Positions 1-6,654 of a stretch of 34,057 nt of DNA are shown in pieces. The DNA comes from Candidatus Levyibacteriota bacterium. GTDB lineage: Bacteria; Patescibacteriota; Microgenomatia; Levybacterales; UBA12049. The notes beneath the pieces were generated by a model, which worked only from the letters and a program-made list of their open reading frames with translations, did not search any database and was not told the origin of the DNA. The position numbers and the translations under genes are program-made. The stretch is taken from the NCBI GenBank assembly GCA_016188975.1, contig JACPGQ010000017.1, positions 1-34,057 of the forward strand, in the 5' to 3' direction. Position 1 is the first letter of the stretch, and every line of letters begins with the position of its first letter.

Positions 1-141
1 TGGTTAATTGGAATAAAAATATTATATGAAAAAGGTAGGTTTTTCATGCTCTTCTCTATTGCATTCGCATTTACTTTTATATACCTCAATATTTTTCAGA
101 CACCCAAAAAACTTATATCAACTTTTGGTGAAGGGAGGTGA
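1..141 (+). CDS. C-terminal fragment of a membrane protein (5' truncated by window edge)
   Basis: Frame 1 is open from the first base to the TGA at 139-141, giving 46 residues. The piece contains one hydrophobic stretch (roughly residues 14-33, rich in F, I, L and A) followed by a short basic tail ending GEGR, so it looks like the last transmembrane segment of an integral membrane protein. The stop lies 5 nt before the next start codon, and the Shine-Dalgarno of the next gene lies in this gene's final codons, so the two are probably co-transcribed and translationally coupled. Since the next gene encodes an exported protein, this could be a signal peptidase or another envelope protein, but the fragment is too short to identify. 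Confidence 0.55.
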   Translation, partial: WLIGIKILYEKGRFFMLFSIAFAFTFIYLNIFQTPKKLISTFGEGR

Positions 142-146
142 ATTAA

Positions 147-881
147 ATGAGTATTAAAAAAATAGTCACAGGATTTGTCGGAGGCGGAGTTTTGTTTGGT
201 GTATTAGCGCTTTCTGTCTTTGCAGCAACCACATACTCTCTTTTCGGAGATGCAACAATAGTCCCCGGTGGAAATCCTTTGAATGCAGCCCAAATTAGAA
301 GTGACGCCACAATTGCTCCTAGCTTTGGAGGCGTAAGCGTTGTTCCGGATGCTCCCATAGCCTGGGCAGACCTAGCTACATTGAGCACAGATTACAATGT
401 GACCGATGATAATTGCGGTGGAGGATCTCCTCGTGTCTCAATTCGTGTTGATACGGACAATGATGGGATATCCAATGGCAACGTTCACGTTGCTATTGGG
501 CCCTCACCAGCCTTTACAGGATGTGCAGCAGGTTGGCAAACAACTGGAAACCTTATTGGTAACGAAGATGCCGGAAGGTACGATTACTCACAGTTTGGAG
601 GTTCTCCATTTACAACATATAGCGCTGCACCGGCCAGTGTTACGGCAGGCCAAGTTATAGGCGTAGTGGTGGTGGTTGACGGAAGCTGGAGTGCCGCAGC
701 AACAGGAGGCGACGGCGAACAAACGGTTCTTGTTGATAACATCAATCTTAATGGTGATGCGACGACATTCGATGACCCGGTTAGCAAGGATGATTGCAAG
801 AACGGTGGCTGGGAAGCATATGGCTTTAGCAACCAAGGACGTTGTATTCAGTTTGTGAATACGGGAATAGATAGCCGTTAG
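147..881 (+). CDS. Secreted protein with C-terminal Cys/Gly/Trp motif
   Basis: A 244-residue exported protein. Residues 1-27 form a classical signal peptide (MSIKKIV basic start, long hydrophobic core, probable cleavage after VFA). The mature part is rich in G, A, V, T, S and D with few lysines and looks beta-rich. It has two Cys pairs: one in the middle (DDNCGG and FTGCAAGW) and one in the C-terminal block SKDDCKNGGW...GFSNQGRCIQFV. From memory, that C-terminal block recurs in secreted proteins of CPR bacteria and Actinobacteria; its function is unknown to me. The start is supported by a strong Shine-Dalgarno AGGGAGGTG 6 nt before the ATG, unlike most genes here. Its position after a membrane protein suggests an envelope or extracellular operon, perhaps a fibre or surface-layer component. 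No enzyme motif was seen. Confidence 0.75.
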   Translation: MSIKKIVTGFVGGGVLFGVLALSVFAATTYSLFGDATIVPGGNPLNAAQIRSDATIAPSFGGVSVVPDAPIAWADLATLSTDYNVTDDNCGGGSPRVSIRVDTDNDGISNGNVHVAIGPSPAFTGCAAGWQTTGNLIGNEDAGRYDYSQFGGSPFTTYSAAPASVTAGQVIGVVVVVDGSWSAAATGGDGEQTVLVDNINLNGDATTFDDPVSKDDCKNGGWEAYGFSNQGRCIQFVNTGIDSR

Positions 882-919
882 GCAAAACTAAAAACTTAGA
901 TTCTTAAGGATTACGCCGC

Positions 920-935
920 TCCCCAAATTTGGGGA
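920..935. repeat. Perfect 16-bp palindrome after the secreted-protein gene
   Basis: TCCCCAAATTTGGGGA is perfectly palindromic and is bracketed by CCGC (916-919) and GCGG (939-942), which could lengthen the stem. There is no T-run after it, so it is not a typical intrinsic terminator. It may be a short repeat element or an operator. The bases from here to 1016 hold no gene that I can see. Confidence 0.4.
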
Positions 936-1016
936 AGATGCGGTAGGGATGGTTATGGGAAAGAGTGTTAGAGCAGGCTAAATTGTGGGAACTTTTAAAA
1001 TCCTCCTCCAAGCTTT

Positions 1017-1266
1017 TCAGGTGGATTGTAGTTTTACATTAGCCTGCAGCCTCTGGGATTGCATCCGGTAGTCACCCTTTAATAGCTTCTTTATTTCGAC
1101 CCATCTTTGCCTCAACTCCCCAATGTAACTGACATTCTCAAAGACCTTGATGATTGCCTCGAAACTGGGCTGTATACTGTAGTAAGGTGCGGGGAGTAGA
1201 GGTTTTGCCTTTTCTAAATCTAGACCGTGCTTACTGCAGGTCAGCTTGTTTGATATAGTTAATCAT
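1017..1266 (-). pseudogene. Frameshifted small hypothetical gene
   Basis: On the minus strand a reading frame of 81 codons stays open from 1262 to the TGA at 1017-1019, but it has no ATG, GTG or TTG near its 5' end. Its product is protein-like: hydrophilic, with a helical segment (FEAIIKVFENVSYIGEL) and a basic end. An ATG exists at 1264-1266 in a neighbouring frame (MINYIKQADLQ, then TAA); a one-base shift within the first ten codons would join it to the long frame and give a protein of about 82 residues. I read this as a small gene with a frameshift, or a remnant. I do not recognise the family. Chance openness of an AT-moderate strand is the alternative. Confidence 0.35.
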
Positions 1267-1359
1267 AGTTGACTTTTAGAATTTATTAGGATTATGGTAT
1301 AAGTACCTATCACGCAAAAGAGTTGGGAAGAGTTTTTTAGAAAGGGGGTGAGAAACACA

Positions 1360-1590
1360 GTGGCTAAGAGTAATACGATCAAATCCTCACACGTCAGGTT
1401 TGGACGAAGGACATATTTCTTCGATATCAACCTCTCCGCAAACAACAAGAAATATCTGAAAATCACAGAATCCAAATTTCTGGGAGAAGGAAAAGACAGG
1501 CAGTACAATTCCTTTATCCTGTTTCCGGAGGATGTCGTGGAGTTTGAGAAAAACCTCAAAGAAATGGCAGGTTCTTTGAGTGAGAAGTGA
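1360..1590 (+). CDS. PUR-domain (Pur-alpha-like, DUF3276-type) nucleic-acid-binding protein
   Basis: A 76-residue protein with the hallmark of the bacterial PUR domain: RFGRRTYFFDINLS, a strand-turn-strand, then KKYLKITESKFLGEGK, and a C-terminal helix (FPEDVVEFEKNLKEM). Single PUR repeats of this length occur in Bacteroidetes (DUF3276) and spirochaetes (Borrelia BpuR), where they bind single-stranded DNA or RNA as dimers; here the role is inferred from the fold only. I prefer the GTG at 1360 over the in-frame GTG at 1348, because AAAGGGGGTG (1341-1350) is a strong Shine-Dalgarno correctly spaced for 1360 and would overlap the earlier codon. Between 1262 and this gene I see only its leader. 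Confidence 0.7.
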   Translation: MAKSNTIKSSHVRFGRRTYFFDINLSANNKKYLKITESKFLGEGKDRQYNSFILFPEDVVEFEKNLKEMAGSLSEK

Positions 1591-1608
1591 TCTCAACATG
1601 TCTTGCAG

Positions 1609-1630
1609 CCAGGCAGAGTACTATGCCTGG
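1609..1630. other. Hairpin downstream of the PUR-domain gene
   Basis: CCAGGCA (1609-1615) and TGCCTGG (1624-1630) form a perfect 7-bp stem with an 8-nt loop. It lies 19 nt after the stop codon at 1590. No T-run follows, so termination activity is uncertain; transcript stabilisation is equally possible. Confidence 0.4.
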
Positions 1631-1708
1631 TGAAGGCAATTATGCGAGTTATCTCTCAACCACTAGATACAACCTCTTGTCGCAAATTTATTTTAGAAAT
1701 ACGTTTGT

Positions 1709-1714
1709 TATACT
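1709..1714 (+). promoter_or_regulatory. -10 box (TATACT) for the HopA1-like gene
   Basis: TATACT preceded by TTG (extended-type TGT) ends 9 nt before the ATG at 1724. Transcription would start about 7 nt downstream, leaving a leader of roughly 3 nt, so the mRNA would be near-leaderless. No convincing -35 box was seen. Confidence 0.5.
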
Positions 1715-1723
1715 GAAGAAGCT

Positions 1724-3736
1724 ATGTCGATTCAAAGACCCGACACTCCTTCTCCCTCGCAAGGTGAAGGAAAAATAACCAAACTAACGCCTGCTCATCC
1801 TGCGAGCAACGCGAGCAACAAACCGTCTGAAACAGTAACGTCATTTCTAAACACTCATCATAATCCGTCTCTTGCAGATATAGCAGCAGACAGGTCAACT
1901 CAAGAAATCACAGGAGCTATAGCAGATGGCGTGGAGCTTGATCCACGATTTGGCGCTATAAGAAGTGAGCTTATCGCTGCATGGGAACGGTCACACCCAG
2001 GACAAGACATTCTCTCTGCAGCAGGGCAGAACTACAATCTCGGTAATCCAGGGAATCCTGACGCACCAACACTGAGCACAGATACCACACGTCTTTTTAG
2101 AGAACGATTCCCTGAAGATGCGAGAGGGTATGATGCAAAAGAACGAGTGAGAGTGTACGCAACTCCACGAGAAGACCCCGCATACCGCTCTGCTCAAGAT
2201 GCAGCGCTCGAGATGACAAATAGAGACCCACTCTATAGACAAGATCCATCAAGAGACACACTTCGCTCTGCAGCAATTCACGCTGATTATGTCACATGGA
2301 CTGAATTTGCTAAGAAATTTCCAGAAAAAACCTCGGCCTACACAGCAATGGGTGATCCTCACCTTATGCTCGCACAACAGCGATTAGAACACTCTAACAA
2401 ACAAGGAGTAACGTCTCTTCATCAAACGCCAATGCAAGGAGCAGAGCAAAACAGCGATCAGACACAGAAAAATACCCCTGAATCAAGCGCAAATATTCTT
2501 CTTGAAGAGGCAAAACGACCATACACGATTGATGACATCCGCGCTACGCAAGCAGATATGGCGCTTTTTGATGCATATAGTACCAAGCAAGGGCGAACAT
2601 TTACCTATTTTTCAAACGGATTTTATGACTACCTCACCACAGGCAGCTCTCTATCGCACCGTGGGCTGTATCCTGAAAACCGCCAACCACCGATGCCTGA
2701 ACAATTAACAAATCCAGAAGCATATGACGCACTCATACTCAAATTCTATACGGGTTGGAGAGAGAATATGATCAACAACAGAGATGAAGCGGCATCCCGA
2801 AGGCCTGATCTTATGAAAAGACTTGGTGACCCAAACCGCCTGCCTCTTCCAAAATCGGCAACTGAACTTAGAGAGATATTTGAGAAGTACCCGGAACTCA
2901 ATGAGATATGCGGCGTCTCCTATCAAGGTGATATACAAGAAGCACGGTTCAAGACACCCTTTGTCCATTTTGTCGGACATCGCTACAGTGGGTATGCGTA
3001 TGAGCGGCCAGAAACACAAGTGAGACTCTATCTCCATCCACCAAAAGAGGCGCTCCCTCACATTGCACAACAATTCGCAGACCAAGCAATTGCCCAAGAC
3101 GTGCCATTTACATTTAAGCTCATCGACTTTTCTATTGCAGAAAGTAATGCCGACACGCGTTTAGATCGCATGATTTTCTACACTGACAATCAAAATGCAG
3201 CAAAGACACTTGAGATTTTACAGGGCATTCAAAAAACCCATCCTGAGTGGTTTGCAAACCGCGAACTTCCTCCACTCACCGCCGAAGTAATTCCTGGCAT
3301 AGGTTTTGCGCAAGATCCTTCAGCTATTCAGGATGCAAAATTTGCCGACCATGGAAAAACAAAAACGTCATTCAATGGTGTTCGCTCACGATTTTTGGAA
3401 CAAGCATGGCAAGGTGCAACGATTGATATCCTCAAGACATTCCCTGACCAACGACTGGGGAATGGGCAGACACTTCGAGAAGTCTTTGGCCAAAAGGTTG
3501 CAGAGCAAGGGATAACTCCTGATGAAGCGAGACAATTGTGGGCAAATGGTCTTGATGGGCAGAATCTAAACCAGCAGATGAGAGGAAAACTGCAGTCTGC
3601 AGTAAGTAGAACAATGATTGCTGTCATGCCCAAAATCTCAGCTGAATCACTCAAGCCATATATAGATCAACGGATTGCTGCACTTGCTCCATCATTTGAG
3701 ATCGACCCGGAGAACCTTGCACGAAATGCAACGTAA
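1724..3736 (+). CDS. HopA1-effector-like protein
   Basis: A 670-residue cytosolic-type protein with no signal peptide or membrane segment. The N-terminal 270 residues are polar, low in cysteine and rich in Q, A, T, P and D. From about residue 280 to 560 the sequence matches what I remember of the HopA1 family (type III effector HopA1, Pfam PF17914): TQVRLYLHPPKEA, DVPFTFKLIDFS, the RLDRMIFYTD strand, PPLTAEVIPGIGFAQDP, and SFNGVRSRFLEQAW. HopA1 domains occur in Pseudomonas effectors and, separately, in class V lanthipeptide gene sets. No lanthipeptide kinase or precursor is visible here. The C-terminal 100 residues are helical. A near-leaderless -10 box at 1709-1714 supports the start. The first 20 codons include a short palindromic repeat (1747-1771). 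Function in this organism is unknown; interaction with a host or neighbour cell is speculation. Confidence 0.55.
   Translation: MSIQRPDTPSPSQGEGKITKLTPAHPASNASNKPSETVTSFLNTHHNPSLADIAADRSTQEITGAIADGVELDPRFGAIRSELIAAWERSHPGQDILSAAGQNYNLGNPGNPDAPTLSTDTTRLFRERFPEDARGYDAKERVRVYATPREDPAYRSAQDAALEMTNRDPLYRQDPSRDTLRSAAIHADYVTWTEFAKKFPEKTSAYTAMGDPHLMLAQQRLEHSNKQGVTSLHQTPMQGAEQNSDQTQKNTPESSANILLEEAKRPYTIDDIRATQADMALFDAYSTKQGRTFTYFSNGFYDYLTTGSSLSHRGLYPENRQPPMPEQLTNPEAYDALILKFYTGWRENMINNRDEAASRRPDLMKRLGDPNRLPLPKSATELREIFEKYPELNEICGVSYQGDIQEARFKTPFVHFVGHRYSGYAYERPETQVRLYLHPPKEALPHIAQQFADQAIAQDVPFTFKLIDFSIAESNADTRLDRMIFYTDNQNAAKTLEILQGIQKTHPEWFANRELPPLTAEVIPGIGFAQDPSAIQDAKFADHGKTKTSFNGVRSRFLEQAWQGATIDILKTFPDQRLGNGQTLREVFGQKVAEQGITPDEARQLWANGLDGQNLNQQMRGKLQSAVSRTMIAVMPKISAESLKPYIDQRIAALAPSFEIDPENLARNAT
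1747..1771. repeat. Short palindromic repeat within codons 8-16 of the HopA1-like gene
   Basis: TCCTTC (1747-1752) pairs with GAAGGA (1766-1771), with further pairing of CCT and AGG inside. The same CCTCNCC...AAGGNGAGG theme occurs in the composite intergenic repeat at 19919-20018. It encodes the low-complexity peptide PSPSQGEG, so the N-terminus seems to be repeat-derived. Confidence 0.45.
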
Positions 3737-3746
3737 CCAATAAGGA

Positions 3747-3944
3747 ATGAAGATAAATAAAGAGTGGCATGAAACGCACAGGATGCCGACCCGCCTGCCA
3801 GCGCCTAAGCGCAGCGATAGCGGGCAGGAAAATCCGACCCTTGAACAACTAATTCGCTGGCATGTGAAACACTCAAAAGCCTGCGGTTGTCGTGAAATTC
3901 CTCAAAAGCCTCAGGAAGAAATTCGCAAAAGAAAGACCCACTAG
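3747..3944 (+). CDS. Small conserved-type hypothetical protein carrying an in-frame repeat
   Basis: A 65-residue protein: MKINKEWHETHRMP, then 14 residues encoded by a palindromic repeat (TRLPAPKRSDSGQE, residues 15-28), then NPTLEQLIRWHVKHSKACGC and a basic tail. From memory, small CPR proteins exist that begin M-K-I-x-K-x-W-H and run directly from RMP-K into NPTLEQR-I-x-WH, with a CxC and REIP; the middle segment here would therefore be an insertion that kept the frame. The His/Cys content (WH, KHSKACGC) suggests metal binding but no known domain is recognised. The gene starts 10 nt after the HopA1-like gene with no spaced Shine-Dalgarno, so coupling with the upstream gene is likely. If the gene is not translated, the open frame through the repeat would be coincidence. 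Confidence 0.6.
   Translation: MKINKEWHETHRMPTRLPAPKRSDSGQENPTLEQLIRWHVKHSKACGCREIPQKPQEEIRKRKTH
3790..3828. repeat. Palindromic repeat inside the small gene
   Basis: CCTGCC (3794-3799) pairs with GGCAGG (3823-3828), CCCGC with GCGGG in the overlapping outer arms, and GCGC with GCGC around a short inner loop at 3801-3812. I recognise it as a GC-rich palindromic repeat type common in CPR genomes. It adds about 42 nt, a multiple of three, to the host gene. Confidence 0.65.
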
Positions 3945-3947
3945 TGC

Positions 3948-3953
3948 TACAAT
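3948..3953 (+). promoter_or_regulatory. -10 box (TACAAT), leaderless start at 3960
   Basis: TACAAT ends 6 nt before the ATG at 3960. The expected transcription start coincides with the A of the start codon, so the mRNA would be leaderless. No Shine-Dalgarno is present. Confidence 0.55.
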
Positions 3954-3959
3954 TAGCCT

Positions 3960-4637
3960 ATGGCAAAAGGAAAAACTAAACCTAGCGACTGGTCTCGCTT
4001 GGACCAAATAGCGCTTGACATCGAGTTTCTCCTCATAAGCGTCGTCCAGGGAGTCGCACTTGCTGCACTCGCAGGTGCTGCGGTGCAACCAATCGAATCT
4101 CTTTCATGGCAATATATTCCTTATGCAGTCACCGCATTTTTAGTCGTCCTCATCTTCTGGTCAGGAGCCATTATCCACGCACTCTCTTTTATTGACTGGC
4201 CTTTAGACCTGATGCATAGTTTTTTATACTTCTTAGCAAGTTTTGTCGAAGTTATGGCGTTTACCCATATAGAAAATCCGCTCCTTTGGTTTATCTTTAT
4301 CCTGGGTTTTCAACTCGTCTCAGCAATTCTCTACCGCTATGACCTCACGCTCATTAAAAAACACGAAGTCAGCTTTGCAACACCAAAAGCGAGATCTGCC
4401 CTCTACGCGCATACACTGAGTCAGCAGGAAAAAGAAATGTCCACCTATGTTCCTCTCGCCATACTTTACAGCAGTATTGCCATTGCAAGTATCTATTTCT
4501 TCCCCTCGCTTTTTCTTGAAAAAGGCTACCATCTCCTGTTTATTCTCGGCCAACTTCTCTTTAGTCTCTTTTTCCTCAAAAATTCGATGGCGAGTTTTAA
4601 GAAACGATCCATGCTCCTAGAAGCCTCAAGTAAATAG
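3960..4637 (+). CDS. Integral membrane protein of unknown function
   Basis: A 225-residue protein with about six predicted membrane segments: roughly residues 23-45, 52-72 (YIPYAVTAFLVVLIFWSGAI), 82-105, 108-122, 160-180 and 186-202. It starts with a basic cytoplasmic N-terminus (MAKGKTKPSDWSR). A charged loop (LTLIKKHEVSF...HTLSQQEKE) separates the first four segments from the last two. No catalytic or transporter motif is recognised. The start is fixed by the TACAAT box 6 nt upstream. It precedes a CNNM/CBS transporter that has its own promoter, so shared function is not implied. Confidence 0.7.
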   Translation: MAKGKTKPSDWSRLDQIALDIEFLLISVVQGVALAALAGAAVQPIESLSWQYIPYAVTAFLVVLIFWSGAIIHALSFIDWPLDLMHSFLYFLASFVEVMAFTHIENPLLWFIFILGFQLVSAILYRYDLTLIKKHEVSFATPKARSALYAHTLSQQEKEMSTYVPLAILYSSIAIASIYFFPSLFLEKGYHLLFILGQLLFSLFFLKNSMASFKKRSMLLEASSK

Positions 4638-4674
4638 TCGCATTGTTGTCATCATTGCCCCTACGAAAGGGTGG

Positions 4675-4680
4675 TATAAT
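4675..4680 (+). promoter_or_regulatory. -10 box (TATAAT), near-leaderless start at 4689
   Basis: GTGGTATAAT contains a perfect TATAAT ending 8 nt before the ATG at 4689, which predicts a leader of about 2 nt. There is no Shine-Dalgarno. The -35 is not clear. Confidence 0.6.
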
Positions 4681-4688
4681 GCACCACC

Positions 4689-6011
4689 ATGGAAGTTCTC
4701 TTTCAGTCGACTCTCGTTTTTCTCCTTGTCTTCCTCAATGGCTACTTTGTCGCTTCCGAATTTGCGCTCGTTGCTGTCAGAAAAACAAGAGTTGCTGAGC
4801 TTGCTAAAAAAGGGAACATGTCTGCAAAACTCTTGCTGGGAGCGCTTGAGCGCATGGACATGTATATCTCTGCAACCCAACTTGGCATAACCCTTGCAAG
4901 TCTTGCCTTAGGATGGGTGGGAGAACCATTCCTGGCACGTCTCATTGAACCGTTTTTCTCTTTTTTACCAAACGAGCAGGCTGTCATTACCTCACATACC
5001 CTTGCCGTCGCTGTGGCATTTGGAGCCCTCACATTCCTCCATATCGTACTCGGTGAGCTGGTACCGAAATCCCTGGCGCTACAGAAATCTGAGAGAACAT
5101 CGCTTCTTATTGTTTCACCGCTTCTTCTCTTCACGAATATTTTTCGGCCAGCCATCTGGTTTCTCAATGGTACGGGACAAATTATCCTGCGCATCTTCGG
5201 TCTTCACAATCCTCAGGGCAATCAATCTGTGTACTCTGAAGAAGAAATAAAGATGCTTCTTACCCAAAGCGGAAAAAGCGGCCAAATTCCGCAAAAAGAA
5301 GTCGAGATGGTTTATAACGTGTTTCAACTTGGTGATATTCTGGTAAAAACCGTCATGGTCCCGAGAACAGACATTATTGCTTTCAATGTAGCGACACCCT
5401 TAAGCGAAATCCTCAAGAAAATTGCACGACATCCGCACAGCAGGTTTCCTGTTTTTGAGAACACCATCGATAACGTCATTGGCTTTGTGCACATTAAGGA
5501 TGTGTATCGTGAGCTTTTCCGAACAGGAAACAAGGTCAAACTTACAGAGCTTAAAATCATACGGGAAATTATAAGTGTTCCTGAAATGAAAAAAATCGAT
5601 AGCGTGCTGCAAGAAATGCGAAGAAAACGCATCCACCTCGCAATCGTCAACGATGAGTACGGCGGTACAGCAGGGATTGCAACGCTTGAGGATATCCTTG
5701 AAAGCGTTGTCGGGGAAATAGAAGACGAGTTTGATCAACCGCTTCAGGATATCACGCGCCAAAAAGATGGCTCATACCTCGTGGAAGGCCGTACACATAT
5801 TGATAATGTGAGAGAGAAATTTAAACTTCCTCTCAGGGGACAAGGGTATACAACAATCGGCGGACTCGTCTTTGGGCTTTTGGGACATGAACCTCAGGTA
5901 GGTGATATCGTGCAAATCAGCGATCTCCATATCGAAGTCAAACAAATACGCGGCAAGCGAATTAAACTCTTAAAGATAAAACGAGAGACGAGAAAGAAGA
6001 AAAAATCCTGA
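4689..6011 (+). CDS. CNNM/HlyC/CorC-family transporter with CBS pair
   Basis: A 440-residue membrane protein with the standard order of the hemolysin C/CorC family: an N-terminal CNNM (DUF21) membrane domain (residues 1 to about 180, including the conserved-type segments FLNGYFVASEFALVAVRKTR and LGITLASLALGWVGEP), a CBS pair (about 205-330, with VMVPRTDIIAF and IVNDEYGGTAGIATLEDILE), and a C-terminal CorC_HlyC domain (about 345-430). Family members are linked to Mg2+/Co2+ efflux; 'hemolysin' is a historical name. Length and domain order are normal, and the CBS pair suggests adenine-nucleotide sensing. The start is supported by a TATAAT box 8 nt upstream. The gene ends just before the upp promoter. 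Confidence 0.88.
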   Translation: MEVLFQSTLVFLLVFLNGYFVASEFALVAVRKTRVAELAKKGNMSAKLLLGALERMDMYISATQLGITLASLALGWVGEPFLARLIEPFFSFLPNEQAVITSHTLAVAVAFGALTFLHIVLGELVPKSLALQKSERTSLLIVSPLLLFTNIFRPAIWFLNGTGQIILRIFGLHNPQGNQSVYSEEEIKMLLTQSGKSGQIPQKEVEMVYNVFQLGDILVKTVMVPRTDIIAFNVATPLSEILKKIARHPHSRFPVFENTIDNVIGFVHIKDVYRELFRTGNKVKLTELKIIREIISVPEMKKIDSVLQEMRRKRIHLAIVNDEYGGTAGIATLEDILESVVGEIEDEFDQPLQDITRQKDGSYLVEGRTHIDNVREKFKLPLRGQGYTTIGGLVFGLLGHEPQVGDIVQISDLHIEVKQIRGKRIKLLKIKRETRKKKKS

Positions 6012-6017
6012 TACAAT
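6012..6017 (+). promoter_or_regulatory. -10 box (TACAAT) for upp, leaderless
   Basis: TACAAT overlaps the TGA stop region of the CNNM gene and ends 7 nt before the upp ATG at 6025, so the transcript would begin 1 nt before the ATG. No Shine-Dalgarno is present. Confidence 0.55.
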
Positions 6018-6024
6018 ACGTAGT

Positions 6025-6651
6025 ATGGAGAACGTTTTTGTCAGCTCACATCCTTTGGTTCTTACTGCCCTCTCCTTTCTTCGCGACAAAACTACCCCTC
6101 GTTCTGCATTTCGTCACTACGCAAGGATCATCGCGATGCTTCTTATTACTGAGGCAAGCTACGATCTTTTGCTCAAAGAGAAAAAGCTAACAACTCCTCT
6201 ACAACCGACTTTTGGGATGGTTGCTGAGGAACATGTTGTTCTCATGACTATTTTCCGTGCTGGGCTTTCGATGCTTGAGCCTGCACTCGATTTATTTCCC
6301 CATGCGCCGGTTGGGTTTGCGGGGCTTGTCCGTGATGAAAAAACAGCAGTCGCATCTGAGTATTACTGGAAAGTGCCCCGTCTTACCAAAGAAAGCGTTG
6401 TTTTTCTACTTGATCCTATGCTTGCGACAGGCGGATCATTGCTGCATGTTCTGAAAAAGATACAGACACCTGTTAAGCAAATCAGGCTCGTCACCATCAT
6501 TAGCGCGCCTGAAGGAATTACATCAATTCATGATCAGTTCCCAGGTGTCCTCATTTTCACAGGGGCAGTTGATGAGAAGCTCAACAACCAAAAATTTATC
6601 GTTCCGGGACTTGGTGATTTTGGCGATCGGTACTTCGGAACAGAAGAATAG
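6025..6651 (+). CDS. upp: Uracil phosphoribosyltransferase
   Basis: Converts uracil and PRPP to UMP in pyrimidine salvage. The 208-residue length is normal for the family. Recognisable parts are SSHPLVLTALSFLRDKTT at the N-terminus, the RAGLSMLEPALDLFPHAPVG segment, the PRPP-binding loop VVFLLDPMLATGGSLLHVL, IISAPEGI, and the C-terminal uracil-binding signature FIVPGLGDFGDRYFGT. It is preceded by a leaderless-type promoter and followed 3 nt later by the metal transporter gene, so the two are probably one transcript. Confidence 0.93.
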   Translation: MENVFVSSHPLVLTALSFLRDKTTPRSAFRHYARIIAMLLITEASYDLLLKEKKLTTPLQPTFGMVAEEHVVLMTIFRAGLSMLEPALDLFPHAPVGFAGLVRDEKTAVASEYYWKVPRLTKESVVFLLDPMLATGGSLLHVLKKIQTPVKQIRLVTIISAPEGITSIHDQFPGVLIFTGAVDEKLNNQKFIVPGLGDFGDRYFGTEE

Positions 6652-6654
6652 GTA

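Noticed and set aside
1263..1559. 98-residue minus-strand ORF
   Set aside because: Opposite the PUR-domain gene, which has a strong Shine-Dalgarno and family motifs.
2705..3097. 130-residue minus-strand ORF
   Set aside because: Opposite the HopA1-like gene, rich in C and W with no start signal; a shadow frame.
4742..5194. 150-residue minus-strand ORF
   Set aside because: Antisense to the clear CNNM/CBS transporter; the product (many R, S, C) is typical of a shadow frame.
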